Assembly: GCF_029836165.1 (NCBI RefSeq)
Contig: NZ_JAOEBG010000004.1
Coordinates: forward strand, 248,001-312,000
Direction of reading: 5' to 3'
From: Pseudomonas sp. GD04091
GTDB taxonomy: Bacteria; Pseudomonadota; Gammaproteobacteria; Pseudomonadales; Pseudomonadaceae
DNA: 64,000 nucleotides
Part shown: piece by piece, positions 51,861 to 60,440 of the stretch
Layout: every line of letters starts with the position of its first letter
How positions within the stretch are numbered: position 1 is the stretch's first letter
Program-made: the position numbers and the translations under genes
Notes under the pieces: generated by a model
What the model was told of the DNA's origin: nothing
The model's input: only the letters and a program-made list of their open reading frames with translations
Databases searched by the model: none

Positions 51861-52928
51861 ATGAGCCAGACCCGCATCCCCTGCCTGCTCATGCGTGGCG
51901 GCACCTCGAAAGGCGCCTACTTCCTGCGCGACGACCTGCCCGATGACACCGCACAGCGCGATCGCGTGCTGCTGGCGGTGATGGGCTCGCCGGACAAACG
52001 CCAGATCGACGGCATCGGCGGTGGCGACTCGCTGACCAGCAAGGTGGCTATCGTACGCCCGTCGCGACGTGCGGATGCCGATGTCGATTACCTGTTCGCC
52101 CAGGTCGTGGTGGATGAAGCGCGCGTCGACTACGGGCAGAACTGCGGCAACATCCTGGCCGGCGTCGGGCCGTTCGCCCTCGAACGAGGATTGCTGGCCG
52201 CGACGGGCGCGGTCACGCCGGTACGCATCTTCATGGAAAACACCGGTCAGCTCGCCGTTGCCCAGGTGCCCACGCCCAACGGTCAGGTAGAGTATGCCGG
52301 CGACACGCGCATCGACGGCGTGCCAGGAACTGGCGCGCCACTGGTGGTGAGCTTCGCCGACATTGCCGGCTCCAGTTGCGGGGCATTGCTGCCAACCGGC
52401 AACAGCCGAGACCGGGTCGACGGGCTAGAGGTCACCTGCATCGACAATGGCATGCCAGTGATCCTGCTGCGCGCCGAAGATCTTGGCCTGACAGGCCAGG
52501 AAAGCCCCGAGACGCTGGATGCCGATGATGCGCTCAAGGCACGGCTGGAGTCGATTCGGCTGCAGATGGGGCCGCGCATGAACCTGGGCTACGTCAACCA
52601 GCGCAACGTGCCGAAGATGTGCCTGGTGTCGGCGCCGTGCCAGGGCGGCACGATCAGCACGCGCTCGTTCATACCGCACCGCTGCCATGCCTCGATTGGC
52701 GTGTTCGCTGCGGTAAGCGCAGCCACTGCCTGCCTCATCGAAGGCTCGGTGACACAAGGCCTGGCCATGACCGGGTCGGGTGATCAGCAACGGTTGTCGG
52801 TGGAACATCCCAGCGGCGAGTTTTCGGTCGAAGTGCGCATGCGCGCCGGGCAGATCGTGGGGTGTGGCCTGGTTCGCACTGCGCGCCTGCTGTTCGACGG
52901 GCATGTGTGCATTGCCGCGATGTCATGA
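51861..52928 (+). CDS. galD: 4-oxalomesaconate tautomerase (PrpF family)
   Basis: This 355-aa PrpF-type isomerase has the N-terminal LLMRGGTSKGAYFL (about 8-21) and a GGGDSLTSKVAIV block near 51-63. GalD converts the keto and enol forms of 4-oxalomesaconate. I place the start at the ATG at 51861, 2 bp past the galC stop; a GTG 6 bp upstream is possible. Its 3' end overlaps the convergent corC-like gene by 6 bp. Confidence 0.9.
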   Translation: MSQTRIPCLLMRGGTSKGAYFLRDDLPDDTAQRDRVLLAVMGSPDKRQIDGIGGGDSLTSKVAIVRPSRRADADVDYLFAQVVVDEARVDYGQNCGNILAGVGPFALERGLLAATGAVTPVRIFMENTGQLAVAQVPTPNGQVEYAGDTRIDGVPGTGAPLVVSFADIAGSSCGALLPTGNSRDRVDGLEVTCIDNGMPVILLRAEDLGLTGQESPETLDADDALKARLESIRLQMGPRMNLGYVNQRNVPKMCLVSAPCQGGTISTRSFIPHRCHASIGVFAAVSAATACLIEGSVTQGLAMTGSGDQQRLSVEHPSGEFSVEVRMRAGQIVGCGLVRTARLLFDGHVCIAAMS

Positions 52929-54236
52929 GCGGCCAACTTCTTCGCTTGCTTGCTCATGCCCGATGGGGGTTGCAAGCACCTTGTCAATTCGCTTGCCGTC
53001 CATGTCGACGATCTCCAGGCGCCACCCGCACCAGTCCACGCTGTCACCTGTTGACGGCACACGCACCAGCAACAGCATCATCATCCCGCTTATCGTGTGA
53101 TACCGGCCCTTGTCTTCCTCCGGCACGCTCTTGAGCGCAAGGCGATCTTTCATCTCGGGAATTGGAATGGCGCCATCCAGCAGCCATGAACCATCGGCAC
53201 GCTGCACTGCCCAGGCGTCGTCCGCGTTATGAGGCATGAACTCACCTGTCACCGCCTCCAGGACGTCTTGCAGCGTCACGAGGCCTTCAATCTCTCCGTA
53301 CTCATCGATGACAAATGCCATTTGCATATTGCTGGCGCGAAACTGCTCCAGCAACTCCATGCCCGTCAGTGTTTCCGGAACATACACACACGGTTGCAGG
53401 TTCGCCGAGTAGTCTGGAAGCTGACCTTTCGCAACGCATGCCAGCGCTTGCTTGGCATGAATGACACCGAGCAGATTATCGAGTTTTCCGTCGCAGACCG
53501 GGAAACGCGAATGCTCGGACTCGATCAGGGTCTGCAGGTTCTCTTCGGCCAGACGCTGGACATCGATATAGACGACGTCAGATCGTGGAATCATCAGCGA
53601 GCCCAGTTGCCGATCATCCAGCCGAAAAACATTGCGCACCATTTCATGTTGATGCTGTTCAATGACGCCAGACTCTGAACCTTCTTCGAGCATGGCGTGG
53701 ATTTCCTCTTCCGTTACGCCACTCTGACTGTTCTGTTTGACACCCAGCAGCCGAAGCAATGCATGCGTTGAGACGGTCAGCAGCAGAACGAATGGCCGCG
53801 CAGCGAGCGCCAGTATCTGCATCGGTCGCGCAACAAGACGCGCAATGGGCTCCGGATTTATCTGGCCGATACGCTTGGGCACCAGTTCGCCGACCACGAT
53901 CGAAACGTAGGTGACAACAATCACCACAACGCCCGTCGCGCCGATGCTCGCGGCACCTTCCGGCATATTGAAGGACTGCAACCACTGTGCAAGAGGTTCA
54001 GCCAGTACCGCCTCGCCGACAATGCCGCTCAGAATGCCAATGGAGGTGATACCGATCTGAATGGTCGAGAGGAAATGGGTCGGATCTTCACTCAACTTCA
54101 GGGCAACGGACGCCGCGCCATCCCCATCGGCGGCAAGTTTCATGAGGCGTGCTTTACGTGCCGTGACCAGTGCGATTTCCGTCATGGCGAAGATACCGTT
54201 CAGCACGATAAGACTGATGAGGATCATGATTTCCAT
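52923..54236 (-). CDS. HlyC/CorC-family membrane protein
   Basis: This 437-aa protein has an N-terminal DUF21/CNNM membrane domain with about four hydrophobic segments (to about 170), two CBS domains (about 215-330; MIPRSDVVYID and LVTLQDVLEAVTGE) and a C-terminal CorC/HlyC domain (about 345-425). Such proteins are linked to magnesium or cobalt efflux. It overlaps the galD 3' end and is not part of the gallate pathway. Confidence 0.85.
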   Translation of the reverse strand: MEIMILISLIVLNGIFAMTEIALVTARKARLMKLAADGDGAASVALKLSEDPTHFLSTIQIGITSIGILSGIVGEAVLAEPLAQWLQSFNMPEGAASIGATGVVVIVVTYVSIVVGELVPKRIGQINPEPIARLVARPMQILALAARPFVLLLTVSTHALLRLLGVKQNSQSGVTEEEIHAMLEEGSESGVIEQHQHEMVRNVFRLDDRQLGSLMIPRSDVVYIDVQRLAEENLQTLIESEHSRFPVCDGKLDNLLGVIHAKQALACVAKGQLPDYSANLQPCVYVPETLTGMELLEQFRASNMQMAFVIDEYGEIEGLVTLQDVLEAVTGEFMPHNADDAWAVQRADGSWLLDGAIPIPEMKDRLALKSVPEEDKGRYHTISGMMMLLLVRVPSTGDSVDWCGWRLEIVDMDGKRIDKVLATPIGHEQASEEVGRS

Positions 54237-54628
54237 TGACCACCTCGAGGATTCGCGGCGTGGCAGGCAAGTACAAGCCTCAATGCCGGCGATGGCCCGG
54301 CATTGAGGGGGAAGATGGAGGGATTGGGTGCGGCAGAGATGACACGCTGGCGGGCGTGAGCGATTGAAGACTCAAGACATCGACAATTACCATGCTTGTC
54401 CATAAAGAGCCGGTCCAGCCGGATGCTCCTCCAGTATGGGGACAGCTACCGTATAGCAGACTGAAAGCGTCTAAGACTCAGGTCAACCTCCGACAGATTT
54501 CATATTGTTGCTGAGCTCCACCCTGCAACTTCTGGTACTTGACCAACGTCAGTTTCATACCTCCCAACCTGAATCAAGCCAGGTGCTGAACAAGTGCTGC
54601 CAGAGGCAGGCGCCTTGAAAAGAACACG
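54237..54628. other. intergenic region, nothing recognised
   Basis: This 392-bp space lies between the start of the corC-like gene and the stop of a small monooxygenase-like gene. It must hold the corC promoter. I see no convincing hairpin, open frame, riboswitch or repeat. Confidence 0.4.
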
Positions 54629-54955
54629 CTAAGGATGCGCAGTGGCTGCTGCCGATACTGGCTCGAGGAAGATCAGTTCCAGCGGTTGTGCAAGCAGCTC
54701 ATCCGCCTGCTCGGCAAAATGCTTGAAGTACGGGGTGGCCAGGTGCGTATCCAGCGCCTCCCGGTTGATAAATGCCTCACGCATGTAGAACGTGCCGGGT
54801 TCATCGCTACGTTCGAACAGCATGTAATCCAGATTGCCCCGCTCCGTCCGGGTCGGCTCGATCAAGGCCAGCAAAGCCGCCTTCAGCGCTGGCGCTTTAC
54901 CAGTCTTGGCCTTGAGGATGGCAAGCGAAACTAGGGGTTGGTCAGGTAGGGTCAT
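54629..54955 (-). CDS. antibiotic-biosynthesis-monooxygenase (ABM) domain protein
   Basis: This 108-aa ferredoxin-like alpha-beta barrel protein has VSLAILKAKTGKAPALKAALLALI at the start and YMLFERSDEPGTFYMREAFINREALDTHL in the middle, the standard ABM pattern (YgiN/LsrG-like). These small dimeric enzymes oxidise quinols or isomerise small ketones. ATG at 54955 follows AGGAGC; an upstream GTG is less likely. Confidence 0.75.
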   Translation of the reverse strand: MTLPDQPLVSLAILKAKTGKAPALKAALLALIEPTRTERGNLDYMLFERSDEPGTFYMREAFINREALDTHLATPYFKHFAEQADELLAQPLELIFLEPVSAAATAHP

Positions 54956-55103
54956 GGCAGGCTCCTGGTTCACGTGAGTTCATGGCAGACACCGTCTGGC
55001 CTGCCATCGGACTGCAATCAGTGTCCCTGAACGTTGCCACGGGAGTAAGCGAGCGCGAGCGTCAACACTTTCACCCCTGCGATGAAAATGCGCGTCACCA
55101 AGA

Positions 55104-55661
55104 CTAACGACTCGGTACGCCATTGAGCTCGCCCCGCCGCAGGCTTTGCACGGTGTTGCCCAGCGCATCCCGCATCTGCAGATCGGCGCCTTGGGCCGAC
55201 AGGGTCTGCAGCAGCGTCTCGCGCTGGAACAGTGCGGCATACATCGCTGCCGTCTGGCCGTTGGCATTGCGCTGATCCAGGTTGCATTGCGCGCCGATCA
55301 GGCGCTGGGCGATGCGCAACTCGCCTTTGAAGATCGCCCCCATCAACGCCGTGTTGCCGCGCAGATCCTGGGCGCAGGGATCGGCACCGGCCTCGAGCAA
55401 CTGGTCCACCGCGCCGCGCTGGCCGTGGTAGGCCGCGAGGATCAGTCCGGTGTAACCCTTGGCATCCTGCACATTCAGGTCGTAGCCGGCCTGGATGAAT
55501 GTGGCCAGCATGGCTTGGTCACCCCGTCGCGCCGCATCGAAAAAGTAAGCCTGCAGGCGCTGCTCGACAGCGGCGCCCTGCCCTTCGGGCGATTGCAACG
55601 CATCGGCTTGGGCAGCCGTCGTCATCAGCCCGACCAGGGCCGCAAGAAGCCATCCACGCAT
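55104..55661 (-). CDS. ankB: periplasmic ankyrin-repeat protein AnkB-like
   Basis: This 185-aa protein has a signal peptide (LLAALVGLMTTAAQA) followed by about four ankyrin repeats (for example DAKGYTGLILAAYHGQ, DLRGNTALMGAIFKGE, NANGQTAAMYAALFQRE). In P. aeruginosa, AnkB is encoded directly after KatB and supports its activity. Here it follows katB by 60 bp on the same strand, with a stem-loop between. Confidence 0.85.
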   Translation of the reverse strand: MRGWLLAALVGLMTTAAQADALQSPEGQGAAVEQRLQAYFFDAARRGDQAMLATFIQAGYDLNVQDAKGYTGLILAAYHGQRGAVDQLLEAGADPCAQDLRGNTALMGAIFKGELRIAQRLIGAQCNLDQRNANGQTAAMYAALFQRETLLQTLSAQGADLQMRDALGNTVQSLRRGELNGVPSR

Positions 55662-55690
55662 GGTGCCCTCCTCCCGATCAACCGGTTGAA

Positions 55691-55710
55691 GACGGGCCCG
55701 AAGGCCCGTC
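55691..55710 (-). terminator. stem-loop between katB and ankB
   Basis: GACGGGCC (55691-55698) pairs with GGCCCGTC (55703-55710), a perfect 8-bp stem with a 4-nt loop, in the katB-ankB gap. Without a T tract it may lower ankB expression relative to katB. Confidence 0.55.
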
Positions 55711-55721
55711 CCGTGACGCCA

Positions 55722-57263
55722 TCAGTCCTGCAGCTTGGTCGCCAGTTGCTGGACCCGTGCGAGATCGGCCTTGGCCACTTTCGCCAAGCCGGTGCCGTAG
55801 TCCTTGTCGGCCTTGTAGAAGAACGACAGCATGATGTAGCGGCTTTGCTCATCCGCGGTCGCCAGCGCCTGGCCCAGGCTGTCGATCAGGTCGGCCTGGT
55901 CCTTCTTGCCATACGAGCGGAACAGCTCGCCGGCCTGCTTGAAGTTCTGCTCGCGCTGGATCTTCGCCTGCTGGGTGCTGCCGCTGAGCGGGGTCTGCGC
56001 GTAGCGTGCGCTGGCCTGCTCCTCCCGTGGTTGCAGGCGGCTTGGCTGGTAGTTCACGCCACTGCTGGTATGGCCGCCGTTCGCCGCGCCATCCTGATTG
56101 ATGGTGTTCACTTCGGCACGCGGCCGGTTGACCGGCAGGTTCAGGCCATTGGCGCCAATGCGGTACATCTGGGTGTCGGCATAGGCGAACAGCCGGCCCT
56201 GCAACAATCTGTCCTCGGACGGTTCGATGCCTGGGACCAGGTTCGACGGCGCCATGGCCACCTGCTCGGTCTCCTGGAAGAAATTGTCGACGTTGCGATC
56301 GAGTACCATCTGGCCGATCTTGCGCTCCGGCACATCGGGCCAGATCTTGGTGGCGTCCAGCGGGTCGAAGTCGAACTTCGCCAGTTCCTCAGGTTTGAGT
56401 ACCTGGATGTACAGATCCCATTTCGGGAAGTTGCCTTTGTTGATCGCACTCACCAGGTCGTGAGTCATGTGGCTGTAGTCGCGTCCCTGGATCTGCTCGA
56501 CCTGTTTCGGGTCGAGGTTCTTCTGGCCTTGCAGGCTCTTCCAGTGGAATTTCACGTAGTGCGCTTCGCCCTTGGCGTTGACCAGCTTGTAGGCGTGCAC
56601 GCCGTTGCCATCCATCTCGCGGTAGCTGGCCGGCGTGCCCTCGTTGGAGTACAGCAGGGTCAGGGTGCGGGTGGCCTCGGGCAGGTGGGAGAAGAAGTCG
56701 AAACGGCGCGCGTCATCATCGAGGTTGCTGCGCGGATCGGGCTTGAAGGCATGGACCATGTCCGGGAACTTGATCGCGTCGCGGATGAAGAAGGTCGGGA
56801 AGTTGTTGCCGACCAGGTCCCAGTTGCCGTCGGCGGTGTAGAACTTGGTGGCGAAACCACGCGGGTCGCGCAGGGTTTCCGGCGAATGGTTGCCGTGCAC
56901 CACCGAGGAGAAGCGTACGAACACCGGCGTCTTCTCTGCGGCACGGAACACCTTGGCCATGCTCAGGTCGCTGATATCGGCGCTGGCGGTGAACTGGCCG
57001 TGGACACCGGTGCCGCGGGCGTGCACCACGCGCTCGGGGATGCGCTCACGGTCGAAGCGTTGCAGCTTCTGCAGCAACTGTACGTCCTGCAGCAGTACCG
57101 AGCCGTTGGGGCCGGCCGTCTGCGAGTTCTGGTTGTCGCCCACTGGCGCGCCGTTGTCGCGGGTCAGGCTGGCGGCCTGCACGGACATCGACAGCAGGCT
57201 GGCGGCGAGGCTCGCCGCCACCAGCAGGCGGCCGGGCTGGAACAGGTTCAGGGAAGGGATCAT
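55722..57263 (-). CDS. katB: periplasmic catalase KatB
   Basis: This 513-aa monofunctional haem catalase has a signal peptide (LLVAASLAASLLSMSVQA, cleavage near 30), catalytic His81 in ERVVHARG, an FVRFSSVVHG block and the haem-ligand Tyr in RLFAYADTQMYR. Length and signal peptide equal those of Pseudomonas KatB, an inducible, exported catalase. TTAGGAG precedes the ATG. OxyR control is expected from the family; the 157-bp upstream region has AT-rich DNA, but I could not define an OxyR site with confidence. Confidence 0.92.
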   Translation of the reverse strand: MIPSLNLFQPGRLLVAASLAASLLSMSVQAASLTRDNGAPVGDNQNSQTAGPNGSVLLQDVQLLQKLQRFDRERIPERVVHARGTGVHGQFTASADISDLSMAKVFRAAEKTPVFVRFSSVVHGNHSPETLRDPRGFATKFYTADGNWDLVGNNFPTFFIRDAIKFPDMVHAFKPDPRSNLDDDARRFDFFSHLPEATRTLTLLYSNEGTPASYREMDGNGVHAYKLVNAKGEAHYVKFHWKSLQGQKNLDPKQVEQIQGRDYSHMTHDLVSAINKGNFPKWDLYIQVLKPEELAKFDFDPLDATKIWPDVPERKIGQMVLDRNVDNFFQETEQVAMAPSNLVPGIEPSEDRLLQGRLFAYADTQMYRIGANGLNLPVNRPRAEVNTINQDGAANGGHTSSGVNYQPSRLQPREEQASARYAQTPLSGSTQQAKIQREQNFKQAGELFRSYGKKDQADLIDSLGQALATADEQSRYIMLSFFYKADKDYGTGLAKVAKADLARVQQLATKLQD

Positions 57264-57420
57264 GAAGTACTCCTAATGGCTCTATCAGGCGTCTTAGTGC
57301 GCCTTGAAAGGGTAAGGAGCCTGCGGTTGATCGCTAAATTGATCCTACCGATGAGTGCAATTGGTAATTTCAATGCGTTTGTTTATGCATTGATGCTATT
57401 ACGCGACCTCCGCCGGCCAG

Positions 57421-58647
57421 CTAGCGCATCGCCATGCGCCGACGGTAGCGGCGTGCACGCACGGCCTCCGTCACCTGCTGCACGACCAGCGCCCACCAAG
57501 GGGCGACCTGTGGATTGGGGGCCTTGTCCCGGCTCAGCTTGCGCAGCTGGAACTTGACCACCGCCATGTTCGCCAGCGAGGCCAGCGCCTTGCTCTTCCA
57601 ACTGATCGGCGGCAGCTCAGGCGCTGTGTGACGGCCGGCTTGCCAGGCACGCGGCAAGGCCGGGTCGATGGCCAGCGCCGTGCCGATCCCGACCATTTCC
57701 ACCCCGCTCTGGACCACCTGCTCGGCCACCGACTGCCGGCGAATGCCACCGGTGACCATCACCGGCATCTTCGCGACGCTGCGAATGTCGCGGGCGAAGT
57801 CGAGGAAATAAGCTTCCCGCGCCAGGGTTCGTCCGTCCCGCGCCTCGCCCTGCATCGCTGGCGCCTCGTAGCTGCCACCCGACAGCTCCACCAGGTCCAC
57901 GCCAAGCCCGTCGAGCAGACGCACCACCTGTTTGGCGTCGTCGGCACTGAAGCCACCGCGCTGGAAGTCGGCGGAATTGAGCTTGACCGCCACGGCAAAA
58001 GCGGGCGAAACCACTGCGCGCACGGCCTTGACGATCTCCAGCAGCAGACGGGCGCGGTTCTCCAGCGAGCCGCCCCACTGGTCGGTACGCTGGTTGCTCA
58101 GCGGTGAGAGAAACTGGCTCAGCAGGTAACCATGGGCGGCGTGGATTTCGACTCCGGTAAAGCCGGCCTGTTCGGCCAGCCGCGCGGTATTGGCGAAACG
58201 CTGGATCACGTCGGCGATCACCGGCGTGGTCATGGCCTGCGGCGTGGCGAAGTGGCGGGACATCTTGCCAAGGTCCAGCGCCACCGCTGACGGCGCCCAG
58301 GTCACCTGGCCAAGGTTGGCGCGCATCTGCCGGCCGGGATGGTTGATCTGCAGCCAGAATTGCGCACCGTTCGAGCGGCCGATGCTCGCCCACTGGCGGA
58401 AACGCTCGAGGTGGCGTTCGTCCTCCAGCACAACGCCGCCAGGGCCGGTCATGGCGCGGTTGTCGACCATGACGTTGCCGCTGATGATCAGCCCGGCGCC
58501 GCCCTGGGCCCAGGCACGGTAAAGGCGCATGAGGCGATCGGACGGCGCATGCTCGTCATCGGCCATGTTTTCCTCCATGGCGGCCTTGGCGATACGGTTG
58601 GCCAGCGTCGAACCATTGGGAAGTGTCAGTGGGGAAAACACGTTCAT
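57421..58647 (-). CDS. Old Yellow Enzyme-family NADH:flavin oxidoreductase
   Basis: This 408-aa FMN TIM-barrel enzyme of the 2,4-dienoyl-CoA reductase/OYE family has GADLIISGNVMVDNRA-like strand blocks, the active-site HAAHGYLLSQFLSP (about 168-181), NQRTDQWGGS, and VTGGIR for phosphate binding. There is no C-terminal FeS or FAD domain. A MerR-type promoter with a 19-bp spacer lies directly upstream. It likely reduces activated alkenes or electrophiles. Confidence 0.82.
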   Translation of the reverse strand: MNVFSPLTLPNGSTLANRIAKAAMEENMADDEHAPSDRLMRLYRAWAQGGAGLIISGNVMVDNRAMTGPGGVVLEDERHLERFRQWASIGRSNGAQFWLQINHPGRQMRANLGQVTWAPSAVALDLGKMSRHFATPQAMTTPVIADVIQRFANTARLAEQAGFTGVEIHAAHGYLLSQFLSPLSNQRTDQWGGSLENRARLLLEIVKAVRAVVSPAFAVAVKLNSADFQRGGFSADDAKQVVRLLDGLGVDLVELSGGSYEAPAMQGEARDGRTLAREAYFLDFARDIRSVAKMPVMVTGGIRRQSVAEQVVQSGVEMVGIGTALAIDPALPRAWQAGRHTAPELPPISWKSKALASLANMAVVKFQLRKLSRDKAPNPQVAPWWALVVQQVTEAVRARRYRRRMAMR

Positions 58648-58677
58648 CAGGGCTGCCTCGGTGGTGATCGTGATCGC

Positions 58678-58708
58678 ACGTTAGCCTTAAAGTTAACTTT
58701 AATGTCAA
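58678..58708 (-). promoter_or_regulatory. MerR-type promoter of the OYE gene
   Basis: On the minus strand TTGACA (58708-58703) and TAACGT (58683-58678) are separated by exactly 19 bp. The spacer holds the palindrome TTAAAGTTAACTTTAA. The long spacer with an internal dyad is characteristic of MerR-family targets. Confidence 0.8.
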
Positions 58709-58760
58709 GCCCGCCTAACCGCGCTCGATGCCTTGGTTGATAGCCCTGTCCTTGAACCTG

Positions 58761-58791
58761 TTGACATTAAAGTTAAGTTGAAAGTTAAGGT
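58761..58791 (+). promoter_or_regulatory. MerR-type promoter of the decarboxylase-like gene
   Basis: TTGACA (58761-58766) and TAAGGT (58786-58791) are separated by 19 bp containing TTAAAGTTAAGTTGAAAGT, related to the dyad of the divergent OYE promoter 53 bp away. Confidence 0.8.
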
Positions 58792-58853
58792 GGCTATCAA
58801 CGCCCTGCCAGGCATGCGCCGGGCGTGATGCCACCTTCTGGAGAACCTCGAAC

Positions 58854-59855
58854 GTGAAACTCGGAACTGCGGCCGCCATGGCCGGTGCATTGCTGACGCC
58901 CCTTGCCCCTACCGCCCTGGCCGATGCCAACGGCCTCCCCGACCACGCCGACACCACCGTGATCGACATCGCCGGCCACCCCGTGCCGGTGCTCAAGGGC
59001 GGGCTGTACGACCGCTATCGTTCCAACCCTCCGCTGGCGGTGATCCAGGCACAAGCGCCGGATCTGGACCTGAGCTGGTTCAAGGGCCTGGAAAAGACCA
59101 AGGTCGACATGGGGTTCGAGTCCTACTCGCCGAACTTCTACTACCGGAACAGCCGCGTGACCGCCGTCTACACGGCCGACATCGACCGCCTGCGCGCGCT
59201 CATGCCCGCCCAGGTGCTGGAACAGGTGCAACCCCTGCAGATCTGGCCGGGGCGTGGTCTGGTGGCATTCACCGCCTACACCTATGACTACTGCGACAAC
59301 GACAGCTACAACGAGATCGCCTTGTCGATCATCACCAACAAGCCCGGCAGCTCGAACCTGGGTCCTGTCACGCTGATCGGGCAGTCGATGTCGAAGGACT
59401 TCTGGGGCTACGTGCTCAAGCTACCGGTCAACACCGAGCTTGCCCGGGTCCGTGGCGTGGTGGGCTACAACCTGCCCAAGTGGCTGACGCCGATCGAGCG
59501 CCGCGAAGACGCCTCGGCGGTGACCTACGACATCGCCGACGCGCAGAGCGGCCAGGTGGATGTGAGTTTCCGGTCCAAGAAGCTCGCGCAGCTGTCCCAT
59601 GAAGCCGGGCTGGTGACGAACAGCTTCACCAACCTCGATCACCAAGGGCACCTGGCCTACGGCTATGCCGTTTCACGGCAGACCAGCCACGCCTCAAGCA
59701 TGAACGGGGATTCGGTACAGCTGGTGCTCGGCAACGGCAGCCTGTCGAGCTACATCCGCTCGCTGCAGTTGGGCAGGCTGGTGAAGTACGAGTACGTGCC
59801 GCAGTTCCAGAGCGCGCTGTACGCGCCCAAGCCGTTGGCGGCGCTGACGCCCTGA
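58854..59855 (+). CDS. exported acetoacetate-decarboxylase-like protein
   Basis: This 333-aa protein has a signal peptide (MAGALLTPLAPTALA, cleavage near residue 22) followed by a region resembling the acetoacetate decarboxylase (ADC) superfamily: FTAYTYDYCDNDSYNEIALSI near 139-159 and LPVNTELARVRGVVGYNLPKW near 191-211. ADC proteins are usually cytoplasmic, so export is unusual. I cannot point to the Schiff-base Lys with confidence. It has a MerR-type promoter shared in design with two neighbours. Confidence 0.6.
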   Translation: MKLGTAAAMAGALLTPLAPTALADANGLPDHADTTVIDIAGHPVPVLKGGLYDRYRSNPPLAVIQAQAPDLDLSWFKGLEKTKVDMGFESYSPNFYYRNSRVTAVYTADIDRLRALMPAQVLEQVQPLQIWPGRGLVAFTAYTYDYCDNDSYNEIALSIITNKPGSSNLGPVTLIGQSMSKDFWGYVLKLPVNTELARVRGVVGYNLPKWLTPIERREDASAVTYDIADAQSGQVDVSFRSKKLAQLSHEAGLVTNSFTNLDHQGHLAYGYAVSRQTSHASSMNGDSVQLVLGNGSLSSYIRSLQLGRLVKYEYVPQFQSALYAPKPLAALTP

Positions 59856-59882
59856 GGCGATATCCGCAGAGCCCAGGTTGCC

Positions 59883-60323
59883 TTACTGTCCCGCTGTGCG
59901 CTTGATCTTGCCCTGGGCGATCTCTTCGCGCAGGCGTTCCAGCACCCGCTGCGAGTTGTCCGCGCAGGGCATGCCTTCGGGCTTGCTCTCGATACCGTCG
60001 ATCACCAGCAACAACTGCTCCTTGTTGCGCGCCAGGCGCTCCTGGAGCCGCTCGATCTCCTCGACCTTGCGCTTGAGCCCGTCGAGCAGTTCGTCATGCT
60101 GCCAGCCCTTGGCGTTGCTCGGCAGCAACTGGCGGATCTCTTCGAGCGAAAATCCGGCGGCCTGGGCGCTGGTGATCATCTCCAGTACCCACACGGCATC
60201 GGTATCGTAGTCGCGGTAGCCATTGGCCTTGCGCTCGACCGAACGAATCAGCCCGCTGGTCTCGTAGAAGCGGATTCGTGACGGCGCCAGGCCGGTGATC
60301 CTGGCCAACTCACCTATTCTCAT
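59883..60323 (-). CDS. MerR-family transcriptional regulator
   Basis: This 146-aa regulator has the N-terminal winged helix MRIGELARITGLAPSRIRFYETSGL (1-25) and YRDYDTDAVWVLEMI, then a coiled dimerisation helix at about 80-110. It has no cysteine cluster like SoxR and no metal-binding loop; its only Cys is near 119. It is divergent from an alpha/beta hydrolase gene. The three promoters around it with 19-bp spacers are its likely targets. The effector is probably an organic compound or stress signal. Confidence 0.85.
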   Translation of the reverse strand: MRIGELARITGLAPSRIRFYETSGLIRSVERKANGYRDYDTDAVWVLEMITSAQAAGFSLEEIRQLLPSNAKGWQHDELLDGLKRKVEEIERLQERLARNKEQLLLVIDGIESKPEGMPCADNSQRVLERLREEIAQGKIKRTAGQ

Positions 60324-60343
60324 GCGGCACCTTTGAAATCCGA

Positions 60344-60374
60344 TTGACCTTGAAGCGCACTTTAATCCTAGAGT
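60344..60374 (+). promoter_or_regulatory. MerR-type promoter of the alpha/beta hydrolase gene
   Basis: TTGACC (60344-60349) and TAGAGT (60369-60374) are separated by exactly 19 bp; the spacer holds TTGAAG...CTTTAA, a weaker form of the dyad at the two other promoters. It lies between the divergent merR and hydrolase genes. Confidence 0.75.
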
Positions 60375-60440
60375 CGTCCGCTGGCCAGGTGCATGCGCAT
60401 CTGCCCTCTTACGCTGCACACCTCGAACAGGAGAAGCGAA

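Noticed and set aside
57264..57420. An OxyR site before katB
   Set aside because: Expected from family knowledge, and AT-rich half-site-like pieces exist, but I could not align a convincing four-part OxyR motif.
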